64,000 nt of DNA from Mycetocola_A sp015752285. Its GTDB lineage: Bacteria; Actinomycetota; Actinomycetes; Actinomycetales; Microbacteriaceae. Below are positions 35,435 to 44,410 of the stretch, in pieces (within the stretch, counting starts at the first letter, position 1; every line of letters starts with the position of its first letter). The stretch lies in NCBI RefSeq assembly GCF_015752285.1, contig NZ_JADOUY010000001.1, positions 62,001 to 126,000 of the forward strand, read 5' to 3'. The notes beneath the pieces are model-generated. The model was not told the DNA's origin. It searched no databases and worked only from the letters and a program-made list of their open reading frames with translations. The position numbers and the translations under genes were made by a program.

Positions 35435-35550
35435 GAAAAAAAGGTCCTCAGTACAAGCGGGGCTGCGACGCAGATGTCACGGGCGGATGGCCGATGCCCT
35501 GAACGTAACCGCGTCGCTGAGGCGCAGTATTCCCATCGATCGAGAAAAAA

Positions 35551-35564
35551 TCGAATCGATTCGA
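35551..35564. promoter_or_regulatory. Perfect 14-bp palindrome upstream of the MFS gene
   Basis: TCGAATCGATTCGA is a perfect palindrome about 117 bp upstream of the exporter start, preceded by an A-run. It looks like a repressor site, but no regulator next to it can be matched to it. Confidence 0.4.
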
Positions 35565-35642
35565 GCCCGGCGCTTGTCAGAATATCACCCGGTTGCCATC
35601 ACGATGCCGCGCGCTCGACAGGGACAATCAGCATCGACGCAC

Positions 35643-35690
35643 GTTCAACAGGCGAAAAGGGCCGTTTTTCTCTGCCTCTCCCTGTTGAAC
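35643..35690 (-). terminator. Inverted repeat after the ROK gene, probable terminator
   Basis: GTTCAACAGG (35643-35652) and CCTGTTGAAC (35681-35690) are perfect 10-bp arms. Between them AAAAGGGCCGTTTT can form a further inner stem. It starts 8 bp after the ROK stop codon on the minus strand. Confidence 0.5.
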
Positions 35691-35698
35691 GGGTCTGC

Positions 35699-36883
35699 TC
35701 AGGCCTGAACCGCTCCCGCGACCCCGGCAGGGTCGTCGATGAGCGGCTCGAACGCGAGTTCGGCGGCACCGATCAGGAGCAGGTCGGGCCCGAGCGTGGC
35801 GCGGACAATCCGCACTTCTTCGAATGACGCGGCCAGGGTCTGTCCCTCGACGAGCCGGTCGAGCAGCGCGGGATCGACCGCGTAGATCGAACCGAGGAAC
35901 CCACCGAGCACCACGAGTTCCGGGTTGAGCACGTTGATGGCGTTGCGAAGAGCGATGCTCAGGATGCCGAGCTGACGCACGACCTCCGTCCGCACCGCGG
36001 GGTCCATTGAGTCGAGCAGGGCACGTTCCAGCTGTGCCGGATCGGCGGATTTCAGGCCGAGCAGATCGAGCAGGCGACTCCGGTTGACCTCATCCTCGAG
36101 CGCCCCACCCGTCGACGGCTGGTCAGGGCCGTCAGGGGCGGTGACCAGGTTGTGGCCGAACTCGCCCGCGTACCCGCCGACGCCGCCGAGCGGCATCCCG
36201 TTGGCGATCACTCCGCCACCGATACCGCTGGCTCCACCGTTGAGGTAGATGAGGTCGCGCACCTCACGCCCGGCACCGAAGATGTGTTCGGCGAGGGCAC
36301 CGAGACTCGCGTCGTTCGCCGCCCGAGCCGGATATCCGGTCGCGTCGGCGAGCAGGGAAGCGACGGGCTCGTCGACCCAGCCGAGGTGCGGAGCGAGTCG
36401 CACGAGCCCATCGGGAGCGCGCACCAGTCCGGGCACGGCGACGCCGACTCCTGCCACGACGGCGGATGCCGGAAGGCCGGCACGCAGACCGGCCATCAAC
36501 TCGGCGGTCACCCGCACCGTCTCGGCGACGCCGAGCGGTTCGTCGAGGTCGTGTCGGACCTGGGCGACGACCTCGCCGTTCATCCGCACGATTCCGACGG
36601 TGATGGCGTCCTGCTCAGGGTTGACAGCGAACGCCACGCAGTCGGGGTGAGGGCGGACGACCGGCGAGGGTCTCCCCACGGTTCTCGCACCGTCGGGCTC
36701 CGCTTCGACGACGAGCCTCAGCGCGGCGAGTTCTCCGACGAGCGCGGCGACCGTCGACCGGTTGAGCCCGGTCTGCCTGGTGAGGGTCGACCGCGATACC
36801 GCACCGTCCCGGTGAACGAGCCCGAGGATCCTCGAAAGGTTGTGCCGACGCACGGTGTCGAGATTGGTGCCGCGATTATTCAC
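35699..36883 (-). CDS. ROK-family transcriptional regulator lacking the zinc cysteines
   Basis: A 394-residue NagC/XylR-type regulator. It has an N-terminal winged helix (RSTLTRQTGLNRSTVAALVGEL, about 30-51) and a C-terminal sugar-kinase-like ROK domain with NGGASGIGGGVIANG and GYAGEFGHN. The usual CxCGxxGC zinc cluster that follows the GH motif is absent: the sequence reads PDQPSTGGALEDE. A GTG at 36883 is the start. It lies 197 bp beyond the alpha-xylosidase gene, at the end of the carbohydrate locus. Xylose, glucose or another hexose/pentose is a likely effector, and xylA is a candidate target. Confidence 0.9.
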   Translation of the reverse strand: MNNRGTNLDTVRRHNLSRILGLVHRDGAVSRSTLTRQTGLNRSTVAALVGELAALRLVVEAEPDGARTVGRPSPVVRPHPDCVAFAVNPEQDAITVGIVRMNGEVVAQVRHDLDEPLGVAETVRVTAELMAGLRAGLPASAVVAGVGVAVPGLVRAPDGLVRLAPHLGWVDEPVASLLADATGYPARAANDASLGALAEHIFGAGREVRDLIYLNGGASGIGGGVIANGMPLGGVGGYAGEFGHNLVTAPDGPDQPSTGGALEDEVNRSRLLDLLGLKSADPAQLERALLDSMDPAVRTEVVRQLGILSIALRNAINVLNPELVVLGGFLGSIYAVDPALLDRLVEGQTLAASFEEVRIVRATLGPDLLLIGAAELAFEPLIDDPAGVAGAVQA

Positions 36884-36946
36884 TGTCAGCTCGGGATTCT
36901 GTGTGCCAGGCGCGCGGTGCGTAGCCGTGCACGGTCTGATGGAAAG

Positions 36947-36976
36947 CGTTCGAGAGTGTCTTTATCCACTCGAACG
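36947..36976. promoter_or_regulatory. Inverted repeat in the ROK promoter region
   Basis: CGTTCGAG (36947-36954) and CTCGAACG (36969-36976) are perfect 8-bp arms spaced by 14 bases, about 64-93 bp upstream of the ROK start. This may be the regulator's own operator. Confidence 0.4.
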
Positions 36977-37080
36977 ATACCGAACCTGGGAGCGGAGCCG
37001 GGTCTCTCCCGAGATTATCGTGGCACGGGTCTGGCCGTCGAAGGGCGCCGCGCTCCCGGTGATCATCGGGGTCGGCGCCA

Positions 37081-39417
37081 TCAGAGTGCCGCCATCCTGT
37101 CGGTCGACAGCACGATTCCGCCGCCGGCGCGGCGCGCGCGGAAGGGAGCATCCGCAGCGCTGGTGACGACGACGTTCTCGCCGTCTGCTGTCACGGTGAT
37201 CGCGACGGATGCTCCGCCGAGCGGGTTGGCCACGGTGAGCGCCGTCGTTCCGGTGAACCCCGGATACACGGTGACGAGGGGGTCCTGGGTGTAGTCGTAG
37301 TCTGGGCGATCCGACCTCGACCCGGTGATGAGCACGGCACCCTCGCGTACCCAGAGCGGGATGCTGTCGAATGCATGGGTCTCTCGGCGCCAGGCTGGGC
37401 CGCTCACCGTCTCGCCGCTGAGGTAGTTCGTCCAGGTACCCGTCGGCAGGTAGTACTGCACGTCGCCCGACTCGCTGAACACCGGTGCAACGAGAAGGTC
37501 GGGGCCGAGCAGGTACTGGCGGTCGAGGTGGTCGACCGCAGGGTCGCCGTCGAACTCGAGTTGCATCGGGCGCATGAAAGGCGTGCCGGTGCGGGAGGCC
37601 TCGAGCCCCACCTCATACAGGTACGGCATGAGTTCGAGTTTGAGAGTCGTGAACCGACGCGTGACGTCGACGGCGCTCTGTCCCTCCGCCTCGGAACCGT
37701 CGTCGAACAGCCACGGAACCCGGTAGCTCGTCGAACCGTGCAGGCGCGAGTGGCTCGACAACAAGCCGAATGCGACCCAGCGCTTGAACACGGCGGCGTC
37801 AGGCATCCCTTCGAAGCCGCCGATGTCATGGCTCCAGTATCCGAACCCGCTGAACGCGAGCGACAGCCCGCCGCGCAGGGTCTCGGCCATCGATTCGAAG
37901 CTGGACGAATTGTCTCCGCCCCAGTGCACGGGCTGCTGCTGACCGCCCACGGTGGCTGACCGGGCGAACAGCACGGCGTCACCTTCGCCGCGGTGCTCCT
38001 CGAGCACCTCGAAGACCGCCTTGTTGTAGAGCTGGGCGTACCAGTTGTGCATGACATCCGGCGATGAGCCGTCGTACCAGACGACGTCGGTGGGGATGCG
38101 CTCGCCGAAGTCGGTCTTGATGGCGTCGACTCCCTGGCCGAACAGGCGCCTGAGCTTCTCCTGGAACCACCTCGTGGCATCCGGGTTCGTGAAGTCGACG
38201 AGCCCCATCCCGGACTGCCACATGTCCCACTGCCAGACATCACCGTCGGGTTTTTTCACGAGGTAACCGGCGTCGCGTGCTTCGGCGAAGATGGCGGCCC
38301 TCTGGCCGATGTACGGGTTGATCCAGGCCGAGACGTGGAGGTTCCTGTCGTGCAGTCGCGAAAGCATGCCCTCGGGATCCGGGAAGACCCGGGGGTCCCA
38401 TTCGAAGTCCGTCCAGTTGAACTCGCGCATCCAGAAGCAGTCGAAGTGGAACACGCTGAGCGGCAGGTCGCGTTCGGCCATGCCGTCGATGAAACCCGAC
38501 ACGGTCTCCTCGTCGTATTGCGTGGTGAACGACGTCGACAGCCAGAGCCCGTACGACCACGCAGGCACGCGAGCCGGTCGACCGGTCAGGCGGGTGTATC
38601 GCTCGAGCACCTCTTTCTGGGTGGGGCCGTAGATCACGAGGTACTCGAGCGCCTCGCCGGCGACCGAGAACTGCACCTCCTCGACACTCTCGGTACCCAC
38701 CTCGAACGAGACATGTTCGGGGTGGTTGACGAGCACGCCGTAGCCGCGGTTGGTGAGGTAGAACGGCACGTTCTTGTACGACTGTTCGCTCGACGTTCCG
38801 CCGTCGGCGTTCCAGATGTCGACGGTCTGGCCATTCTTGACGAGCGGGCCGAACCGTTCACCGAGCCCGTAGACGAGTTCCCCGACTCCGAGCGACAGGC
38901 GGCCGTGCAGGTAGGCGGATGCCGGTGCGAGTCCGGTTGTCGTGACTCCGGACAGGCCGGCCGGCTCGGTCGTGACCGGCGCGTCGGCGGCGAGCGCCAT
39001 GTAGCCGATGGATTTGTGGCCGCTCGACGTGAGAGTTCGACCGCCCCCCTCGAAGCTGAGGTTCCACGGGGCGCCCTGAGCGATCCGGGCAGTGAGCGGT
39101 CCCGAACGAAGCGTGCCTGCGGCATCCGTCACCTCGATGACGACGTCGGGCCGCCCGGCCCCGACCAGGTCGAAACCGGGACCGGTGGATGCGGCGGTGT
39201 TCTTCTCGACCCGCACGCGGATGATGCCGTCGAGCGGCGAGGACAGGGTGATCGTCAGTGCGGCACGGTTGAGCACGTCGCCCCGGCGTTCGATCACTTT
39301 GGTCGGGGCGGTGATCCGCAGTGCGTCGCCGCCGACCGCGTCGATGTCATACGCCTCCTGGGCGTAGAGCGCCGAGACGCCGGGCCTGGAGCTCCAGAAC
39401 CCATCGGTGAACTTCAT
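37081..39417 (-). CDS. Alpha-xylosidase, GH31 (YicI-like)
   Basis: A 778-residue cytoplasmic GH31 enzyme. The nucleophile Asp436 lies in KTDFGERIP, which is diagnostic for alpha-xylosidases of the YicI type rather than alpha-glucosidases. The acid/base Asp502 lies in WGGDN, and the spacing of 66 residues equals that of YicI (416/482). It removes xylose from the non-reducing end of xyloglucan oligosaccharides or from isoprimeverose. Its start overlaps the GH42 stop by four bases, and it is the last gene of the importer-1 operon. Confidence 0.95.
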   Translation of the reverse strand: MKFTDGFWSSRPGVSALYAQEAYDIDAVGGDALRITAPTKVIERRGDVLNRAALTITLSSPLDGIIRVRVEKNTAASTGPGFDLVGAGRPDVVIEVTDAAGTLRSGPLTARIAQGAPWNLSFEGGGRTLTSSGHKSIGYMALAADAPVTTEPAGLSGVTTTGLAPASAYLHGRLSLGVGELVYGLGERFGPLVKNGQTVDIWNADGGTSSEQSYKNVPFYLTNRGYGVLVNHPEHVSFEVGTESVEEVQFSVAGEALEYLVIYGPTQKEVLERYTRLTGRPARVPAWSYGLWLSTSFTTQYDEETVSGFIDGMAERDLPLSVFHFDCFWMREFNWTDFEWDPRVFPDPEGMLSRLHDRNLHVSAWINPYIGQRAAIFAEARDAGYLVKKPDGDVWQWDMWQSGMGLVDFTNPDATRWFQEKLRRLFGQGVDAIKTDFGERIPTDVVWYDGSSPDVMHNWYAQLYNKAVFEVLEEHRGEGDAVLFARSATVGGQQQPVHWGGDNSSSFESMAETLRGGLSLAFSGFGYWSHDIGGFEGMPDAAVFKRWVAFGLLSSHSRLHGSTSYRVPWLFDDGSEAEGQSAVDVTRRFTTLKLELMPYLYEVGLEASRTGTPFMRPMQLEFDGDPAVDHLDRQYLLGPDLLVAPVFSESGDVQYYLPTGTWTNYLSGETVSGPAWRRETHAFDSIPLWVREGAVLITGSRSDRPDYDYTQDPLVTVYPGFTGTTALTVANPLGGASVAITVTADGENVVVTSAADAPFRARRAGGGIVLSTDRMAAL

Positions 39418-41456
39418 GACCTGGCGTCCTCTCGAAGGACGACGACAGCTCCGGCAGGGACGACAGCGCCTGGCTCGAAACGGGTGCCGGTCACCAGGTC
39501 CAGGCCTGACGCTTCGAGATGCAACGGTGAGGAAGAATGGTTGATCGCGAACAGCCAGGTCCCGTCTGGGCCGACGCGACGCGTGACCTCGAGCCCACGA
39601 TCCGCACCAGCGACCGGGGCCAGTTGGGCCCGGTCGATGAGGTCGTCGACGAGTGAACCGATCGACTCGGGATCCAGATGAGTGGCGACGTAGCTCGCTG
39701 AGCCGGACCCGACGGCGTTTCTGGTGACCGCCGGAACGCCGAACAGCTCCCCTGACGCGTACGAAGCGACGGGCTCAGCACCGTCGAGGTGGGCGAGTTC
39801 CGTCCAGATCGAACCGGCCCAGCCGTTGTCGAGCGCCACCCGTTCTCCTCCGAGCAGCGGAAAGAATTCTTCGACCCGGATGCCGAGCAGCTCGCGGAGA
39901 ACGCCGGGGTAGGTTCCGTGCACCCGGTTGTGCTCGTTGACGATGCCCGAGAAGTAGGTGACGACGGCGTGGCCCCCCGCGGTAACCCACGCGGCGAGGC
40001 GGGCGGCATCCTTCGCGGTCATCAGCAGAAGTGTCGGAACGACGATGGCGGCGTAGCCGTCGAGGTCATCGGACGGGTGCAGCACGTCGACGGCGATCCC
40101 TCTCGCCGTGAGCGCCCGATGGAAGTCGAGCGCGGCGTCGATCGCCGTGACGTCGACCGTCGGCTTCCGCCCGGCGCGGAGGGCCATGGCGGCGTCGTAA
40201 TCGAAAAACATCGCTACGGATGCCTTCTCGACGCGGCTCCCGGCGACCTCGGCGATCGCCGTGAGCGTCGCACCGAGTGCTTCGGCCTCGCGGTACACCT
40301 TCGTGTCTGCTCCCCCGTGCGGCACGACTGCGGAGTGGAACTGCTCGCTCCCCGCTGTCGACTGGCGCCATTGGAAGAACAGCGCCCCCTCTGCACCGCG
40401 GGCGATGTGGGCGAGGCTGTTGCGGGCGAGCTCGCCGACCGACTTCGCCCGGTTGCGCGGCTGCCAGTTGACGGCGGACGTGGAATGCTCGATCAGCAGC
40501 CACGGGTCGCCGCCAGCCATGCCACGGACCCGGTCGGCGCTGAACGCCAGCTCCCCGTGCCGTTCGGGGTCGATACCGATCGTGTAGTGGTCGTTGGCGA
40601 CGAGGTCGACCTCTGCCGCCCAGGCGCGGTAGTCGGCGACGCCCGGGTGATTCTGCACCATGAAGTTGGTGGTGATGGGGATATCCGGCGTGATCCGGCG
40701 GAGGACCTCCCGCTCGGCGCGGTAGTGGTCGAGCAGCGCGTCTGAGCTGAATCGCTCGAAGTCGAGCAACAGGCCGGGATTGTGCCCGGTTCCGCTGTGC
40801 CTGGGTGGCTGGAGCTGACCGAACGACGTGTAATGGTGCCCCCAGAAGGCCGTGCCCCAGGCCTCATTGAGAGCGTCGATGGTGCCGAACTTCTTCATCA
40901 GCCAGCGTTGCCAGGCCTGTCCGGTCTCGTCGCTGAAGCAGTGGTTGTTCTCGTTGCCCAGTTCGTTGCTCACGTGCCACAGGCGCAGCGCGGGGTGCTC
41001 GCCGTACCGTTCAGCGAGCTTCTCGACGATGCGCATGGCGTACGTCCTGAAGGTTGCCGAGCTCGGCGACCAGCCGAGGCGCCCGCCCTGTGCCATGCGG
41101 ATGCCGCGGTCGTCGACGGGGAGGATCTCCGGGTGTGCCTGGTGCAGCCAGATCGGCGGCGCAGCAGTCGGAGTGGCCAGATTGACGCCCACTCCGCCTT
41201 CGTGCAGGAGGTCCATGATGCGGTCGAGCCAGCCGAAGTCGAATTCGCCGTCTGAGACCTCGATCAGGCCCCAGGAGAAGACCCCGAGGTTCACCGAGTT
41301 CACCCCTGCGCGGCGCATCAGTGCGATGTCCTCGACCCAGACCTCCTCCGGCCACTGTTCGGGGCTGTAATCGCCGCCGAAGGCGAATCCGTCGGAGATC
41401 CGGCGGAACTCGGTGGGCTGCGCCAGGTCGTTGGCGCGGGAGAGGATGCTGGTCAT
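39414..41456 (-). CDS. Beta-galactosidase, GH42
   Basis: A 680-residue GH42 enzyme without signal peptide. The three-domain family layout is complete: the TIM barrel with acid/base Glu165 in HVSNELGN and nucleophile Glu323 in LIEHSTSAVNWQ, then the trimerisation domain (from about 395) and a C-terminal beta domain. The start is the ATG at 41456. The 31 extra codons upstream are basic and proline-rich without homology. In this operon it would take galactose off imported xyloglucan-type side chains and expose xylose to the GH31 enzyme. Confidence 0.95.
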   Translation of the reverse strand: MTSILSRANDLAQPTEFRRISDGFAFGGDYSPEQWPEEVWVEDIALMRRAGVNSVNLGVFSWGLIEVSDGEFDFGWLDRIMDLLHEGGVGVNLATPTAAPPIWLHQAHPEILPVDDRGIRMAQGGRLGWSPSSATFRTYAMRIVEKLAERYGEHPALRLWHVSNELGNENNHCFSDETGQAWQRWLMKKFGTIDALNEAWGTAFWGHHYTSFGQLQPPRHSGTGHNPGLLLDFERFSSDALLDHYRAEREVLRRITPDIPITTNFMVQNHPGVADYRAWAAEVDLVANDHYTIGIDPERHGELAFSADRVRGMAGGDPWLLIEHSTSAVNWQPRNRAKSVGELARNSLAHIARGAEGALFFQWRQSTAGSEQFHSAVVPHGGADTKVYREAEALGATLTAIAEVAGSRVEKASVAMFFDYDAAMALRAGRKPTVDVTAIDAALDFHRALTARGIAVDVLHPSDDLDGYAAIVVPTLLLMTAKDAARLAAWVTAGGHAVVTYFSGIVNEHNRVHGTYPGVLRELLGIRVEEFFPLLGGERVALDNGWAGSIWTELAHLDGAEPVASYASGELFGVPAVTRNAVGSGSASYVATHLDPESIGSLVDDLIDRAQLAPVAGADRGLEVTRRVGPDGTWLFAINHSSSPLHLEASGLDLVTGTRFEPGAVVPAGAVVVLREDARS

Positions 41457-41502
41457 GACGATGAGGTTCTCTTTCGCTGGAGCGGGGTGTACAGGAGTCG
41501 GG

Positions 41503-42471
41503 TCAGGATGCCGGGGGCCAGGTCGACGTCGGCGGTTCCTTCCACGCACTCGACGGTGGCACGAGCGTTTCGAGTTCCTCCCAGAGCGACGCGGGAATGT
41601 CGAGGAGGTCCGCCGCGATCGCGTCCCGGATGTGGGCGGACGAGGTCGCGCCGATCACTGTGGAGGTGACATCCGGGTGCCGCGAACTGAACTGGATGGC
41701 TGCGGCGGCGAGCGGCACACCCGAGCGTGCGCACGCCTCCCCCATCAGCCGGACGGCATCGGTGGTTGCAGGGTGGGCCTGCCCGTACGCGTATCGTGTC
41801 GCCGGTTGCGGCCAGTTGGCGAGCGCTCCTCCGCCGAAGACCGCGGCGTTCAGCACGGCCATGCCGCGACCGCTCGCTTCGGCGACGAGTTCAGCCGACG
41901 ACCGGTCGACGAGGGTCAACCTGTTGTGCGTGATCACCGCGTCGAACAGCCCGGTCCCGACATAGTGCCGAAGCATCGGCGCAGGACCGCCGGAGATGCC
42001 GATCCGCTCGGCGACCCCGGATTCCTTCATCGCGACGAGGGCGGCGACCGGGCCGTCGACGGCCAATGCCTCGTCATAGCTGATCAGTTCGGGATCGTGC
42101 AGGTACAGCAGGGGAATCGATGCGATTCCAAGCCGGTCCAGGCTTTCGGCGAGGCTTCGTCGCATCCGTTCGCCGCCGAAATCGCCGGTGACGGGGTCAC
42201 GATCGAGCTTCGTCTGGAGGACGATGTCGCCCGGCCTGCCGGCGAGGGCGGTACCGATCACGACCTCGCTGTTGCCTCCTCCGTATTCGTTGGAGGTGTC
42301 GAGGAAGCTGATGCGCCCCGGAGCGCCTGCCGGAATGCCGAGTACCTCCTCGAGCGCAGGAACCGGCCCGTTTCCGACCCGCGCGTGCGACCAGGAGGAG
42401 GTGCCGAGGCAGAGGCGAGAGACGAGCGGTCCGCCGGCACCGAGGGGGCGAGAGGTATCTGGTGAGGTCAT
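41503..42471 (-). CDS. Aldo/keto reductase, L-fucose (D-threo-aldose) 1-dehydrogenase-like
   Basis: A 322-residue AKR TIM-barrel enzyme. The catalytic tetrad is recognisable as Asp and Tyr in LDTSNEYGGG, Lys in LQTKLDRD and His in LLYLHDPE. The segments GGGNSEVVIG, THNRLTLVD and LNAAVFGGG are those of the L-fucose/D-threo-aldose/D-galactose dehydrogenase branch, which oxidises the free sugar to its lactone. In an operon co-regulated with a GH95 fucosidase this would be the first step of non-phosphorylated L-fucose breakdown. It starts 4 bp after the permease gene. No lactonase or fuconate dehydratase is seen nearby, so the substrate remains a proposal. Confidence 0.82.
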   Translation of the reverse strand: MTSPDTSRPLGAGGPLVSRLCLGTSSWSHARVGNGPVPALEEVLGIPAGAPGRISFLDTSNEYGGGNSEVVIGTALAGRPGDIVLQTKLDRDPVTGDFGGERMRRSLAESLDRLGIASIPLLYLHDPELISYDEALAVDGPVAALVAMKESGVAERIGISGGPAPMLRHYVGTGLFDAVITHNRLTLVDRSSAELVAEASGRGMAVLNAAVFGGGALANWPQPATRYAYGQAHPATTDAVRLMGEACARSGVPLAAAAIQFSSRHPDVTSTVIGATSSAHIRDAIAADLLDIPASLWEELETLVPPSSAWKEPPTSTWPPAS

Positions 42472-42475
42472 GGGC

Positions 42476-43372
42476 TCAGCCTTTCAGCCCACCGGACAGC
42501 AGGTCCAGCCGCCAGAACCGCTGCAGGAACAGCATGAGCAGCACGAGCGGGACGATGGAGATCGCCGCACCGGTGATGGCCAGGCCGTAGAGCGCCGGGG
42601 TGCCTGAGCCCTTCGACAGGAGGGTGTAGAGACCGACGGTGAGCGGGTAGCTCTCCTGGTCGGAGAGCATGACGTACGGCAGGAGGAAGTTGTTCCAGAT
42701 GCCGACGAACTGCAGCATGAACACGGTGACCATTCCCGGCACCATCATCGGCAGCGCCATCGAGCGGAAGATCCGCCATTCGCTCGCTCCGTCGATGCGG
42801 GATGCCTCCATGATGTCTGAGGGGATCGCCGAAGCGGCGTACACGCGGGAGAGGTAGATCCCGAACGGACTGATGATCAGCGGAAGCAGCACCGAGAGGT
42901 AGCCGCCGGCCAGCCCGAGCTGCGACAGCAGCAGGTATTGAGGAATGGCGAGGGTGATGCCGGGGATCAGCACGCCACCGAGGATGGTGAAGAAGATGAG
43001 GTTCCTGCCCCTGAACTCGTATTTCGCGAGCGCGTAACCGGCCATCGCCGAGACGAGGGTCGACAGCACTCCGCCCACTCCGGCGTAGAGAAGGGAGTTG
43101 AGTGCCCACATCCCGTACTGTCCTCCGCCGTAGCTGAAGAGCGCGGAGAGGTTCTCCCAGAGCCCGGTGCCGGGCACGAACGAGAACGTGGTGAATAGCT
43201 CGCTGCGGGACTTCGTCATCGCCGAGAACACCCATGCGACGGGCACGAGGCAGTAGGCGGCGCCGATGAGGAGGATGATCGTCGGGATCAGCCGGGCCCT
43301 GAGGGAAGGCCGGGAACCGGGAGCCGACGAGGGGCGCACCGACGACCGGGGCGCGCGGGCTATGGCGGTCAT
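42476..43372 (-). CDS. ABC importer 1 permease, MalG type
   Basis: A 298-residue inner-membrane permease with six membrane segments and the EAA loop EASRIDGASEWRIFRSMALP near residue 190, which docks the ATPase. The N-terminal tail is basic and cytoplasmic. Its ATG overlaps the stop of the MalF-type gene (ATGA). It is part of the CUT1 importer encoded with the binding protein at 44411-45709. Confidence 0.95.
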   Translation of the reverse strand: MTAIARAPRSSVRPSSAPGSRPSLRARLIPTIILLIGAAYCLVPVAWVFSAMTKSRSELFTTFSFVPGTGLWENLSALFSYGGGQYGMWALNSLLYAGVGGVLSTLVSAMAGYALAKYEFRGRNLIFFTILGGVLIPGITLAIPQYLLLSQLGLAGGYLSVLLPLIISPFGIYLSRVYAASAIPSDIMEASRIDGASEWRIFRSMALPMMVPGMVTVFMLQFVGIWNNFLLPYVMLSDQESYPLTVGLYTLLSKGSGTPALYGLAITGAAISIVPLVLLMLFLQRFWRLDLLSGGLKG

Positions 43373-44328
43373 GAGACAGCTCCTGTCGATTTGCGGTTGG
43401 TGATCCAGAGCACGAGGGCCGAGACGAGGACGGTTCCGACGGCGAGCACGACCGAGAGTGCAGCGGCGCCCGGAAGGTCATCGGTGATGAAGGCCATCTT
43501 GTAGATGGTCATCAGGGGCACCCATGACTGGCTGATCTCGTTCGTCATCGGCTTCAGCGTCATCGGCTCCGAGTACAGCTGAAGTGCCCCGATGAGGGAG
43601 AAGATGCCGGTGAGCACGAGGGCTGGGACGACGAGAGGAACCTTGATGCGCAGCGCGATCTGCCACTCGTTCGCGCCATCGATCCGCGCTGCCTCGTAGA
43701 TCTCGGTCGGGATGCCGCGGAGTGCCGTGTAGATGATGATCATGTTGAAGCCGACACCGCCCCAGACCGCGATGTTGGCGATGGATCCGAAGATAGCGGG
43801 GTCGTCGAGGAACGGGATCGTGCCCCAGCCGAGCGCCTTCGTGAGATACGAGAACGGGCTCGTCCCTGGCAGGTACATGAAGCCCCAGAGCAGGGCGGCC
43901 ACGACACCGGGGACGGCGTACGGGATGAAGATGGCGATGCGGGAGAAGCGCTTGGCCTTCACCGTCTGCACGTCGAGAAGCAGGGCGAAGAGCAGGGCGA
44001 GGCCGAGAGTCAGTGGCACCGAGATGATGCCGTAGACCGCGAGCCGGCCGAATCCGGCACCGAGTTCAGGATCGGTGAGCACGGCGATGTAGTTCTCGAG
44101 TCCGGCGAACACCTGCACGCGGGTGCCGAGGATGCCCCCACCCTCGAGTTTGTAGGTCTGGAAGCTCAGGTACGCCGCGTAGAGGATCGGCACGAGCATG
44201 AAGACGACGAACAGCACGAGGGCAGGCGCCAGGAAGACATAGGGCGCGATCGTGCGCCGTCTCCTGCGCCTCGGCTGCTGCCGGCGCACGCCGGTGACCG
44301 GCGGCCTTGTGGCGAGTGATGTAGACAC
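43369..44328 (-). CDS. ABC importer 1 permease, MalF type
   Basis: A 319-residue permease with six membrane segments and EAA loop YEAARIDGANEWQIALRIKVP. I chose the GTG at 44328, which has AAAGGA nine bases upstream. The 53 codons before it overlap a hairpin and have no coding character. The N-terminus is strongly basic. It pairs with the MalG-type permease to form the channel of importer 1. No ATPase gene is present in the operon. Confidence 0.94.
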   Translation of the reverse strand: MSTSLATRPPVTGVRRQQPRRRRRRTIAPYVFLAPALVLFVVFMLVPILYAAYLSFQTYKLEGGGILGTRVQVFAGLENYIAVLTDPELGAGFGRLAVYGIISVPLTLGLALLFALLLDVQTVKAKRFSRIAIFIPYAVPGVVAALLWGFMYLPGTSPFSYLTKALGWGTIPFLDDPAIFGSIANIAVWGGVGFNMIIIYTALRGIPTEIYEAARIDGANEWQIALRIKVPLVVPALVLTGIFSLIGALQLYSEPMTLKPMTNEISQSWVPLMTIYKMAFITDDLPGAAALSVVLAVGTVLVSALVLWITNRKSTGAVS

Positions 44329-44349
44329 GTGCTGTCCTTTCTTCGTGCC

Positions 44350-44387
44350 CCAGGCATCCGCCCAGCAGAGGGCGAGCGGATGCCTGG
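44350..44387 (-). promoter_or_regulatory. Hairpin between binding protein 1 and its permease
   Basis: CCAGGCATCCGC (44350-44361) and GCGGATGCCTGG (44376-44387) form a perfect 12-bp stem in the 82-bp gap after the binding-protein gene. There is no T-run. Such stems often protect the upstream message and lower downstream expression, giving more binding protein than permease. Confidence 0.6.
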
Positions 44388-44410
44388 CGGCGGAAGCGCG
44401 ACGGGTCGCG

